Assembly: GCA_002369255.1 (NCBI GenBank)
Contig: DFFO01000041.1
Coordinates: 1-22,330 of the forward strand
Length of the DNA: 22,330 nt
DNA from: Lachnospiraceae bacterium UBA3774
GTDB lineage: Bacteria > Bacillota > Clostridia > Lachnospirales > Lachnospiraceae
Reading direction: 5' to 3'
In this document: positions 1 through 7,005 of the stretch, piece after piece
Layout: each line of letters begins with the position of its first letter
Position numbering within the stretch: the stretch's first letter is position 1
Position numbers and translations under genes: made by a program
The notes under the pieces: generated by a model
What the model was told of the DNA's origin: nothing
The model's database searches: none
Seen by the model: the letters and a program-made list of their open reading frames with translations, nothing else

Positions 1-298
1 ATCATTTGACGATGATATCGGAGAAGCTGTTATGGGGCTGCGGCGTTTTCTTTTCGGAAATCTCTACAGCGGCAGTATAGCAAAGGCGGAAGAAGGCAAA
101 GCGGGCGACGTGATCCGCATGCTGTATGATTATTATATGGACCATATAGAAAAGCTGCCGGAAGAGTACCTGAATATGGTTTGGGTAGAGGGCGAGTCAT
201 GGTCGAGAGTCGTATGTGATTATATTTCCGGAATGACGGACAGCTACGCGATACATATGTTTGAAGAACTGTTTGTGCCGAAAGCATGGCAATATTGA
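1..298 (+). CDS. dgt: dGTP triphosphohydrolase-like protein, C-terminal part (cut by window start)
   Basis: Only the last 98 or so codons are present; the frame is open from base 2 and stops at 296-298. The visible part begins with DDIGEAVMGLRRFLFGNLY and continues with an acidic/aromatic helical stretch (YDYYMDHIEKLPEEYL) and the ending CDYISGMTDSYAIHMFEELF. This pattern is typical of the C-terminus of HD-domain dNTP triphosphohydrolases, whose family hydrolyses dGTP to deoxyguanosine and triphosphate. The catalytic HD region lies outside the window, so activity cannot be judged. The stop codon is one base before the dnaG start, and dgt-dnaG is a common clostridial pair, which supports the call. 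Confidence 0.8.
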   Translation, partial: SFDDDIGEAVMGLRRFLFGNLYSGSIAKAEEGKAGDVIRMLYDYYMDHIEKLPEEYLNMVWVEGESWSRVVCDYISGMTDSYAIHMFEELFVPKAWQY

Positions 299-299
299 T

Positions 300-2063
300 A
301 TGTATTATTCAGAAGACGTAATAGAAGAAGTACGAAGCAGAAACGATATAGTGGGCGTTATTTCTCAGGTGGTAAATCTGAAAAAGAAAGGCGGCCGCTA
401 TTTCGGGCTGTGCCCTTTCCATAATGAAAAAACCGGTTCGTTTTCCGTATCCGAGGACAAGCAGATGTATTTTTGCTTTGGCTGCCACAAGGGCGGTAAC
501 GTGATCAGTTTTGTAATGGATTATGAGGGCTTTAGCTTTCAGGAGGCGCTTGAATATCTCGCAGAGCGTGCGGGCATGACGCTTCCGAAAGAAGATTTTG
601 GCGAAAAGCAAAGACGCGAAGCCGGAAAACGCGCAAGGATCCTCGCCATGTACAAAGACGCGGCGATCTATTATTACAGGCAGCTTCGCGGAGCGGCCGG
701 AGAGCGTGGAAGGAAATATTTTGAGGGCAGAGGCCTTTCCGAAGAAACCATGAAAAAATGGGGACTCGGATTTGCGCCATCAAACAGCGCCGGTATCTAC
801 GAATATCTTCGCTCGTCCGGACACAGCGACGAGACCATACGCGAGGCCGCATATCTTAGCATAAATGAAAGAGGCGTTTATGATCCTTTCTGGAACAGAG
901 TGATCTTTCCCATAATGAACGGACAGGGAAAGGTCATAGGTTTTGGCGGCAGGATCATGGGCAGTGGCGAACCAAAGTATTACAATTCAAAAGAAAGCCC
1001 TGTTTTTGATAAGAGCCGCAATCTTTACGGACTCCAGTTTGCAAGAAGTTCAAAGAGAAACTACATGCTTCTTTGTGAGGGCTATATGGACGTGATCGCG
1101 CTTCATCAGGCCGGCTTTGACTGCGCCGTAGCGTCTCTCGGAACTGCTTTTACCTCAGGACATGCGTCGCTTATAAAAAGATACGTTGGCGAGGTCATAC
1201 TTACCTTCGATTCGGACGGGGCAGGGCAAAAAGCCATACTGCGTGCCATTCCCATATTAAAGGGAGCAGGGCTTACCGTAAAGGTGCTGGATATGAAGCC
1301 TTACAAGGATCCGGACGAGTTTATTACACACCTCGGAGCCGAGGCGTATGAGGAGCGGATACAAAAAGCCGTAAACGCCGTATTTTTCGAGATAGATTCA
1401 GATCTTGCCACGAGAGATCTTTCCGATCCTGACAGCAAGACGCGCTTTTTCAAAGAAACAGCGGAAATCCTTTCAAGAATAGAAGACAAAGTCGAACGCG
1501 ACAATTATATAATAGCCGCTTCAGAAAGGTATGCCATCCCAAAAGACACGCTTTTTGAAATGGTGAATTATATCGGAAGCCGCCGCGAGATGGGACTTAC
1601 CGCGAATACCAGTGGGACGCTTTCAGGAGCCGGAATTAAGAAAAAAGAAAAAAATGCCGGAATAAACGAGGCAGAAAAAACCGTAGTCGCATGGATGCTT
1701 AGCTGCGGCAAATCGGCCGATGAAATAGAAAAGATCATTTCTCCGGATTACTTTTCGGACGAAACTTCAAAAACAGTTGCCGCTCTTGTTTTAAAAAGCA
1801 TTAAAGACGGAAAAACGCCAAGTCCCGCGGCGTTTATTGACGCATTTTCCGAAGACCCGGAAAAAAGGGAACAGGCCGCTATGTATTTTTGCGCCGAGCT
1901 TCCCGAAGACGAAACGCAGGCAAGAGTACTTGTTGCCGAAAACATCAGGCTTATAAAGAAAAAGCATATAAATGAGCTTCTCAGAACCGAAACAGATCCT
2001 GACAGACTTCGAGAGCTGATACGTGAAAAGTCTGAAACGGACAGAAAAGATATTGAAATATGA
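300..2063 (+). CDS. dnaG: DNA primase DnaG
   Basis: The 587-residue protein makes RNA primers at the replication fork and is normally recruited by the DnaB helicase. The N-terminal zinc-binding domain shows Cys38, His41, Cys59 and Cys62 in CPFH...CFGC, followed by GGNVISF. The TOPRIM catalytic core shows EGYMD (Glu260) and the metal-binding DSDGAG (Asp304, Asp306). The region after about residue 430 is a less conserved helical helicase-interaction domain. The length is normal for the family. I chose ATG 300 because the protein then starts MYYSEDVIEEVRSRNDIV, as homologues do; a longer TTG start at 261 adds residues not seen in the family. No clear ribosome binding site precedes ATG 300, so translation is probably coupled to dgt, whose stop is one base upstream. 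Confidence 0.97.
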   Translation: MYYSEDVIEEVRSRNDIVGVISQVVNLKKKGGRYFGLCPFHNEKTGSFSVSEDKQMYFCFGCHKGGNVISFVMDYEGFSFQEALEYLAERAGMTLPKEDFGEKQRREAGKRARILAMYKDAAIYYYRQLRGAAGERGRKYFEGRGLSEETMKKWGLGFAPSNSAGIYEYLRSSGHSDETIREAAYLSINERGVYDPFWNRVIFPIMNGQGKVIGFGGRIMGSGEPKYYNSKESPVFDKSRNLYGLQFARSSKRNYMLLCEGYMDVIALHQAGFDCAVASLGTAFTSGHASLIKRYVGEVILTFDSDGAGQKAILRAIPILKGAGLTVKVLDMKPYKDPDEFITHLGAEAYEERIQKAVNAVFFEIDSDLATRDLSDPDSKTRFFKETAEILSRIEDKVERDNYIIAASERYAIPKDTLFEMVNYIGSRREMGLTANTSGTLSGAGIKKKEKNAGINEAEKTVVAWMLSCGKSADEIEKIISPDYFSDETSKTVAALVLKSIKDGKTPSPAAFIDAFSEDPEKREQAAMYFCAELPEDETQARVLVAENIRLIKKKHINELLRTETDPDRLRELIREKSETDRKDIEI

Positions 2064-2755
2064 AACTGTCCGACAGACTGGAAAAGATACTGGAAAATAT
2101 CGGGCATGGAAAGGTGCTTGCCGATATCGGAACGGATCACGGTTTTATTCCGATAGAGGCCGTAGCCAGAGGCTTGTATAAAACCGCGATCGCCTGCGAT
2201 ATAAACCCGGGACCGCTAAAAAAGGCGGATGAGCATATAAAGGCCGCGAGGCTGACAAATCAGATAGAAACAAGGCTTGCGGACGGTCTGTCCGGATTAA
2301 AACCCGGAGAATGCGGAACGATAGTTATCGCCGGAATGGGCGGGATGCTTATGAGAGATATCCTTTTGTCAGGGGAGCAGGTATGGAAGTCTGCGGATCT
2401 GATGGTGCTTTCCCCTCAGTCAGACCTGACATTGCTTCGGGAATATCTTTTATCGGAAGGCTGCGGGATCATTTCCGAAAGCTGCGTTTTTGATGACGGA
2501 AAATACTATTTTATCATCAATGCCGCGCCGCAGGATAATGCCGCGAAGGACTATACCGGGGCCGAGCTTGAATACGGGAGAGAAGCGCTTTTTGATGAGG
2601 CTTCGCAGGCCGTCAGAAGCGAATATATCAAAAAAGAGTTAAAGACATATCGCAAAGTAATTTCGAAACTGTCCAAGATTGACACGCCCGCTGCGAGCGA
2701 AAGAAAAAAAGAACTTGAGCGGCTGATCTGCGATATGACGGGAGGAATAAATTGA
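2060..2755 (+). CDS. trmK: tRNA (adenine(22)-N1)-methyltransferase TrmK
   Basis: The 231-residue protein belongs to the TrmK/YqfN family, which uses S-adenosylmethionine to methylate N1 of adenine 22 in tRNA. The SAM-binding motif DIGTDHGFIPIEA lies near residues 22-34, followed by ACDINPGPL and the family motif VIAGMGGMLM. The C-terminal part is charged and helical, as in the family. The start ATG overlaps the dnaG stop as ATGA, so the two genes are translationally coupled. In many Firmicutes rpoD sits between dnaG and trmK; here it does not. Confidence 0.93.
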   Translation: MKLSDRLEKILENIGHGKVLADIGTDHGFIPIEAVARGLYKTAIACDINPGPLKKADEHIKAARLTNQIETRLADGLSGLKPGECGTIVIAGMGGMLMRDILLSGEQVWKSADLMVLSPQSDLTLLREYLLSEGCGIISESCVFDDGKYYFIINAAPQDNAAKDYTGAELEYGREALFDEASQAVRSEYIKKELKTYRKVISKLSKIDTPAASERKKELERLICDMTGGIN

Positions 2756-4053
2756 AAAAGAAAAACAATTTCGCTGCCGGTGTTTTTACCGGAATAGCTA
2801 TAGCCATCGCTGCGATCTGCATTTGCGTGCAGACGCTGGCCGTGCTGTCATTGGCCGGAATGTCTGCCGGAGGCGATTTTTTGAAAAAATATACGCTTTA
2901 TGAATATGATGACGACAACGAGCCGGAAGATGCGGACGATGACACAGGTATTGCCTCGAATGACGCGATCGAGCTGTTTAATAATGAAGTGGCAAATATT
3001 TCGGATCTGCTTTCGGATTATTATCTGTTTGATTATGACGCGGATTCCCTGCTTGATTCAATGCTCAAAGGCTACGTAAGAGGGCTCGGAGACAAGTATT
3101 CAGAATATCTCACCGCGGACGAGCTTGCCGAAAAAGAGGAGCAGGAAGCGGAGAACGTATTCGGAGGCATTGGGGCGTCCATCACATATAACGATACCAA
3201 CGGTCATAAGTCCATCAGCCGGGTACAGTTAGGCTCTCCCGCGCAAAAAGGCGGACTTAAAGTCGGGGATATCATTTACAAGGTTGACGGCGTTGACGTT
3301 ACGGGAATGACGCTTGATGAAACGGTCGCTCTTGTCAGAGGCGAGGTCGGAGAAAAGGTGACGCTCCTTGTTATCCGCGACGGAGAACGTTTTGAACTCG
3401 AATTTATAAGAGAAGAGATCCACAATCAGATTGTTTCATATGAAATGTACGAAGATCAGACGGGATATTTGTCTTTTAGCGAATTCTCAGACGAATCCGA
3501 AAAACAGATCCGTGAAGCGATCCTCGATATGAATTCAAAAGGACTAAAGGGTCTTGTCGTTGATGTAAGATATAATGGCGGAGGCGGAGTAAACAATGCC
3601 GTAAATATCGTAAATATGTTTGTCGAAAAGGGCACAAGAGTAACCGTCCTGAAAGACAAAAACGGCAATGAAGATATTTATGAAACAAAAGACGACCCTA
3701 TATGCTCTGTTCCGGTAGTTATAGTAGTCAACGGCCAGTCTATCAGCGCCGCGGAACTGTTTGCCGGAGCGATGAGAGACCTTGACAGAGCGGTTCTCGT
3801 GGGCGAAAAGACCTTTGGAAAAGGCGTGGCCCAAAACAGTTTTGTTTTAAATGACAGCAGCGGACAGACAGTCGGACTTCTCAAGATTACTACTGATTAT
3901 TATTATCTCCCGTCAGGAGAGTGCATAAACGGTATCGGGATCACGCCTGAAATAATCGCGGAAGAAACGGTCACCGAAGACGGCTATGACAACCAGGTCA
4001 TGAAGGCGTTTGATCAGCTTGATATTCTGATGAAAGAAAAACCCGCAGCTTAA
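2752..4053 (+). CDS. S41 family carboxy-terminal processing protease (CtpA/CtpB-like)
   Basis: This 433-residue protein is a membrane-anchored serine protease of the tail-specific (CtpA/CtpB) family. It starts with a KKK-rich tip and one hydrophobic segment (about residues 8-36, FAAGVFTGIAIAIAAICICV), which places the rest outside the membrane. An acidic stretch follows (about 45-62), then a PDZ domain (about 135-210, GGIGASI...GSPAQKGGLKVGDII), then the protease core. The catalytic residues fit the CtpB pattern: Ser332 in QSISAAEL, Lys357 in GKGVAQ 25 residues later, and Gln361. The start is TTG at 2752, overlapping the trmK stop as TTGA; the well-placed GGAGG at 2740-2744 supports it. The substrate is unknown. 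Confidence 0.93.
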   Translation: MKKKNNFAAGVFTGIAIAIAAICICVQTLAVLSLAGMSAGGDFLKKYTLYEYDDDNEPEDADDDTGIASNDAIELFNNEVANISDLLSDYYLFDYDADSLLDSMLKGYVRGLGDKYSEYLTADELAEKEEQEAENVFGGIGASITYNDTNGHKSISRVQLGSPAQKGGLKVGDIIYKVDGVDVTGMTLDETVALVRGEVGEKVTLLVIRDGERFELEFIREEIHNQIVSYEMYEDQTGYLSFSEFSDESEKQIREAILDMNSKGLKGLVVDVRYNGGGGVNNAVNIVNMFVEKGTRVTVLKDKNGNEDIYETKDDPICSVPVVIVVNGQSISAAELFAGAMRDLDRAVLVGEKTFGKGVAQNSFVLNDSSGQTVGLLKITTDYYYLPSGECINGIGITPEIIAEETVTEDGYDNQVMKAFDQLDILMKEKPAA

Positions 4054-4066
4054 AAAAGGAGAGTAT

Positions 4067-4753
4067 ATGGGATATTTTTATTTTGACTGGACGTACATAC
4101 TTGTGATCATAGGCGCGCTTATCTGTCTGGCGGCCTCCGCAAACGTTAATTCCACGTATAAGAAATATGAAAAGGTTAAAAGCAGGAACGGCCTTACCGC
4201 ACAAGAGGCGGCGAGAATGATCCTTCAGGGCGCCGGCATTACGGACGTTCGTATCGAAAGAGTAAGCGGCTCGCTGACGGATCATTATTCATCAAAAGAA
4301 AAGGTGCTTCGTCTTTCCGACAGTACTTACGGATCCACTTCCGTAGCCGCGATCGGAGTAGCCGCGCATGAATGCGGCCACGCGATACAGCATCAGGAAG
4401 AGTATGCGCCGCTTACACTTCGTACTATATCGGTACCGCTTGCAAATATCGGTTCGTATCTTTCGCTTCCGCTCGTAATACTCGGCATTGTCCTCGGTCT
4501 TACGGGGCTTGCGCGTATAGGAGTTTTCCTTTTTGCCGCGGTAGTTCTTTTTCAGCTGATCACTCTTCCCGTAGAATTTAATGCCTCTTCGCGGGCGGTT
4601 AAGATTCTCGAAAACAACAGAATGCTTGAAACGGATGAGCTTGACGGCGCAAAGAAAGTCCTGAAAGCCGCGGCGCTCACCTACGTGGCAGCGCTGCTCT
4701 CATCCATACTTCAGCTTCTGAGACTAGTAATGCTGACAAGAAGAAACGACTGA
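4067..4753 (+). CDS. membrane zinc metallopeptidase, YugP type (Zn_peptidase_2 family)
   Basis: The 228-residue protein has an N-terminal membrane segment (about residues 8-26), a zincin motif HECGH (His101, Glu102, His105) in VAAHECGHAIQHQEEY, and further hydrophobic segments around residues 125-170 and near the C-terminus. This layout matches the YugP-like neutral zinc metallopeptidase family, whose physiological role is poorly known. ATG 4067 follows AAAAAAGGAG at an ideal distance and lies 13 bases after the protease stop, so both are probably on one transcript. Two membrane-linked proteases in a row suggest a shared cell-envelope role, but this is inference. The stop faces the end of the convergent lysR gene with only seven bases between and no hairpin terminator. 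Confidence 0.9.
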   Translation: MGYFYFDWTYILVIIGALICLAASANVNSTYKKYEKVKSRNGLTAQEAARMILQGAGITDVRIERVSGSLTDHYSSKEKVLRLSDSTYGSTSVAAIGVAAHECGHAIQHQEEYAPLTLRTISVPLANIGSYLSLPLVILGIVLGLTGLARIGVFLFAAVVLFQLITLPVEFNASSRAVKILENNRMLETDELDGAKKVLKAAALTYVAALLSSILQLLRLVMLTRRND

Positions 4754-4760
4754 AAATACC

Positions 4761-5633
4761 TTACATTATTTCCCCGGTCTTAATCTGGAGAAAGTCGATA
4801 AAGCTTTTTATGATCGGGGAAGTAGTATGTGAAGAAGAAATGGCAATGCCAATATCCACGAGCTGCTGCGGATAGATCGGAAGCACCGCAAAGTCTCCGC
4901 GCAGACTGTCTGCTATTATCTCATTGACAACACATACCCCAAGTCCCGCTTCGATCAAAGGAAGAGCTGCTGCCGCGTCCGCACACGAAAACTGCGTCTT
5001 TGGCTTGACGCCGTTTCTGCGGAGCATACGTGAGTTGTCCGTTTCATTTCCGGGATAAATGTCGATATACGGGTCGTTCTCAAGCTCGCGTATCGGATAT
5101 TTTCCGGTTGCGACAAAGGGATGTTTTTTGGGGACTATAGCAACCAGCTGATCCCACTTCAGGTGGATCCAGCCGTGATCGCCCTCGCGCCGGCTCATTA
5201 TACAGGCGTCTATTCTGTGATCGTCGAGCGCTTCTTTAAGTTTTGCGGAAACTGCCGAATAAGAACGGACCTTGATGCCCGGGTGCAGTGAAAAGAATTC
5301 CGCGACTTTTTCTATCAGCCATTTATAGTAAATATTGTAGGAAGAGCCTATGCTCAAAGTTCCTATTTCAATGCCTTTTATTCCCGCAGCGGTCTGCTCC
5401 AGCCTATCTACGGTAGAGATAAGCTCTCGCATAAGCGGGATGAGAAGCTCGCATTCCTTTGTCGGAGAAACTCCGCCGCGGGATCTGTTTAGCAGCTTAA
5501 AACCCACCTCGTCTTCAAGAGAAGAGATGGATTTGCTGATGCCCGAAGGCGTATATCCGACGGTTCTTGCAAGCTCTGAAATAGAACCGTGATCGATAGT
5601 TTCAATAAGTATTCTGCATTTTTCCGCGTCCAT
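4761..5633 (-). CDS. LysR family transcriptional regulator, likely regulator of the methylaspartate operon
   Basis: The 290-residue protein has the LysR plan: an N-terminal winged helix-turn-helix (about residues 3-62, with GSISELARTVGYTPSGISKSISSLEDEVGFKLLNRSRGG as the recognition region, written here only as a location) and a C-terminal periplasmic-binding-like effector domain (about 90-285). The family usually binds a small metabolite and controls a divergently transcribed neighbour plus its own gene. Here the neighbour is the glutamate-fermentation operon starting at 5843, with 209 bases between the start codons. The effector may be glutamate or a pathway intermediate such as mesaconate, but nothing in the sequence decides this. 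The ATG at 5633-5631 has a GGTG a few bases upstream on its strand. Confidence 0.92.
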   Translation of the reverse strand: MDAEKCRILIETIDHGSISELARTVGYTPSGISKSISSLEDEVGFKLLNRSRGGVSPTKECELLIPLMRELISTVDRLEQTAAGIKGIEIGTLSIGSSYNIYYKWLIEKVAEFFSLHPGIKVRSYSAVSAKLKEALDDHRIDACIMSRREGDHGWIHLKWDQLVAIVPKKHPFVATGKYPIRELENDPYIDIYPGNETDNSRMLRRNGVKPKTQFSCADAAAALPLIEAGLGVCVVNEIIADSLRGDFAVLPIYPQQLVDIGIAISSSHTTSPIIKSFIDFLQIKTGEIM

Positions 5634-5651
5634 TTTTCACCATTCCTATCT

Positions 5652-5666
5652 TTGACAAAAAGTCAA
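5652..5666. promoter_or_regulatory. inverted repeat TTGAC-AAAAA-GTCAA in the lysR leader
   Basis: This is a perfect 15-bp dyad about 20 bases before the lysR start codon, again with T-N11-A spacing (T5653, A5665). It could be a second operator that blocks lysR transcription, or it may be chance in AT-rich leader DNA. Confidence 0.3.
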
Positions 5667-5696
5667 TGATGCCTTGCTTAAAATTCGCTTTTTTCA

Positions 5697-5714
5697 ATAC
5701 TAAAACAATAGTAT
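5697..5714. promoter_or_regulatory. candidate LysR operator, ATACT-N8-AGTAT dyad
   Basis: ATACT (5697-5701) and AGTAT (5710-5714) form a perfect 5-bp inverted repeat with an 8-bp centre, and contain the T-N11-A spacing typical of LysR-family sites (T5698, A5710). It covers the predicted -10 of lysR and is centred about 86 bases upstream of the predicted start of the divergent operon. Binding by this particular regulator is inferred from position only. Confidence 0.45.
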
Positions 5715-5725
5715 CATATTGTCAA
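5697..5725 (-). promoter_or_regulatory. probable lysR promoter
   Basis: On the minus strand, TTGACA (plus 5720-5725) is followed after 17 bases by TAGTAT (plus 5697-5702). This predicts a transcript start near 5690 and a leader of about 55 bases for the LysR gene. The -10 hexamer overlaps the inverted repeat at 5697-5714, which would suit autoregulation. Confidence 0.5.
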
Positions 5726-5756
5726 TGCTTTAACGGCATAGTGTGTCTGCCGATGA

Positions 5757-5785
5757 TTGAAAATGCCCTAAAAATAGGGTATATT
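5757..5785 (+). promoter_or_regulatory. promoter of the methylaspartate operon
   Basis: TTGAAA (5757-5762) and TATATT (5780-5785) are separated by exactly 17 bases, a good housekeeping sigma-factor promoter. The expected start is near 5792, giving a 5-prime leader of about 50 bases before citD. The spacer holds the dyad CCCTA-AAAA-TAGGG (5766-5779), so a protein bound there would sit between the two promoter elements. Confidence 0.65.
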
Positions 5786-5842
5786 AGGCATAGAGAGCAC
5801 GTTTGAAAAAACAACTTACAAAATATTCAAAGGGGGAAGAAA

Positions 5843-6115
5843 ATGAGTAAGATCATCAGAGCTGCAAGTGTCGGCAATGAGAAACAAAACGCTGATTGCG
5901 TGATCACTATCGAACCCGGAAACGGCGGCATTGAGCTGGACTTTACTTCCACGGTCGAGATTCAGTACGGAGACGCAATGAAAGAAGCCATCTTTGACGA
6001 ACTTTCAAAGTACGGCATAACTGACGCAAAGCTTACCGTAGTTGACAGGGGAGCTATCGATCCGGTGCTCAGAGCCCGTATGGAAGCCGTTATCAAAAGA
6101 GGAATGGAGGGATAA
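5843..6115 (+). CDS. citD: citrate/citramalate lyase gamma subunit (acyl carrier protein) CitD
   Basis: The 90-residue protein matches CitD in length and in the conserved stretches ITIEPGNGGIEL, STVEIQYGDAMKEAI and the C-terminal DRGAIDPVLRARMEAV. In characterised CitD proteins a serine in an ES-S-D motif (Ser14 in Klebsiella) carries the phosphoribosyl-dephospho-CoA group that holds the acetyl and acyl moieties. Here the aligned segment reads GNEKQNADCVITI, with no serine; Asn16 and Ala17 stand where the two serines are expected, and the nearest serine is Ser9. The protein may use Ser9, or may no longer act as a classical carrier. The start has a strong AAAGGGGGAAG site. It is the first gene of the operon, three bases before citE. 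Confidence 0.88.
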   Translation: MSKIIRAASVGNEKQNADCVITIEPGNGGIELDFTSTVEIQYGDAMKEAIFDELSKYGITDAKLTVVDRGAIDPVLRARMEAVIKRGMEG

Positions 6116-6117
6116 AA

Positions 6118-7005
6118 ATGCGCAGATCGATGTTATTTATCCCGGCGGCCAACCCGAAACAGGTAATGTTTGCCGCAACGATGGGAGCGGATACGATTAT
6201 TTTTGACCTGGAAGACGCTGTTTCGCCTATGGAAAAGGATTCCGCGAGGATTCTTCTTCGCAATCTTTTAAAGACGATGGATTACAGCAAAATTGAAATA
6301 TGTGTTCGAGTAAATTCACTTGATTCGCCTTTCTGGCAGGAAGATCTGGAGGAAATCGTTCCTCTGGCGCCCGGGCTTATAATGACTCCAAAGATTGAAA
6401 GCCCGGCAGACGTCGAAGTCTTTGACAAAGCAATATCCGAAATAGAAGAAAAGAGCGGCCTCGAAAAAGGAAGTATCGGACTTGTTCCCCTCATCGAAAC
6501 CGCAAAAGGAATAGAAAATTCATATCTGGTCGCGACCGCTTCGCCCAGAGTAAAGGCCATGCTTCTGGGAGGAGAGGATTATACCGCGAATCTGCAGTGC
6601 AAGCGTACAAAAGAAGGCAATGAGATCGATTATGCGAGAAAACGTATCGTAAATGCCGCAAGGGCAGCGGGCGTTGAAATATATGATACTCCTTTTACAG
6701 ACGCGCATGACGATTTCGGCATCATTGACGACGCTGCTTATGCCAAGAGTCTCGGATTTACCGGGAAATCAGCGATCAGCCCCCGTCACGTTGACGCCAT
6801 AAATGAGGCCTTTAGCCCTTCCCAGGCAGACGTTGATTATGCCTACGACGTTCGCGACGCGCTTGCGGAAGGAAAAGAAAAAGGACTTGGCGTGGTTGCC
6901 CTTCGCGGCAAAATGATCGACAAACCCGTAGAGATCCGCGCGCTGCAGACCATAGCGATAGCAAAAGAGCTTGGAATCGAAAGGAGCCCGAAGGAAGATG
7001 ATTGA
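6118..7005 (+). CDS. citE: citramalyl-ACP/CoA lyase (citrate lyase beta subunit-like) CitE
   Basis: The 295-residue protein is a TIM-barrel aldolase/lyase of the HpcH/HpaI-CitE family. It begins RRSMLFIPAANPKQVM, followed by GADTIIFDLEDAVSP, the standard CitE N-terminus. Glu127 in PLIETAKG and Glu153/Asp154 in LGGEDYTANL are the expected substrate- and Mg-binding positions. In the citramalate variant of the pathway the enzyme splits the citramalyl thioester into pyruvate and the acetyl thioester; citrate lyase would give oxaloacetate. Its presence in an operon with glutamate mutase, methylaspartase and a hydratase favours citramalate. ATG 6118 follows GGAGGGATAAAA and the stop overlaps the citF start. 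Confidence 0.92.
   Translation: MRRSMLFIPAANPKQVMFAATMGADTIIFDLEDAVSPMEKDSARILLRNLLKTMDYSKIEICVRVNSLDSPFWQEDLEEIVPLAPGLIMTPKIESPADVEVFDKAISEIEEKSGLEKGSIGLVPLIETAKGIENSYLVATASPRVKAMLLGGEDYTANLQCKRTKEGNEIDYARKRIVNAARAAGVEIYDTPFTDAHDDFGIIDDAAYAKSLGFTGKSAISPRHVDAINEAFSPSQADVDYAYDVRDALAEGKEKGLGVVALRGKMIDKPVEIRALQTIAIAKELGIERSPKEDD

Noticed and set aside
5792..5842. Cobalamin riboswitch before the B12-dependent operon
   Set aside because: The leader is only about 50 bases and has no B12-box-like sequence.
6971..6997. TTG start for citF nine codons upstream
   Set aside because: It would enlarge the overlap with citE and adds residues unlike the family; ATG 6998 has AAAGGAG at a usable distance.
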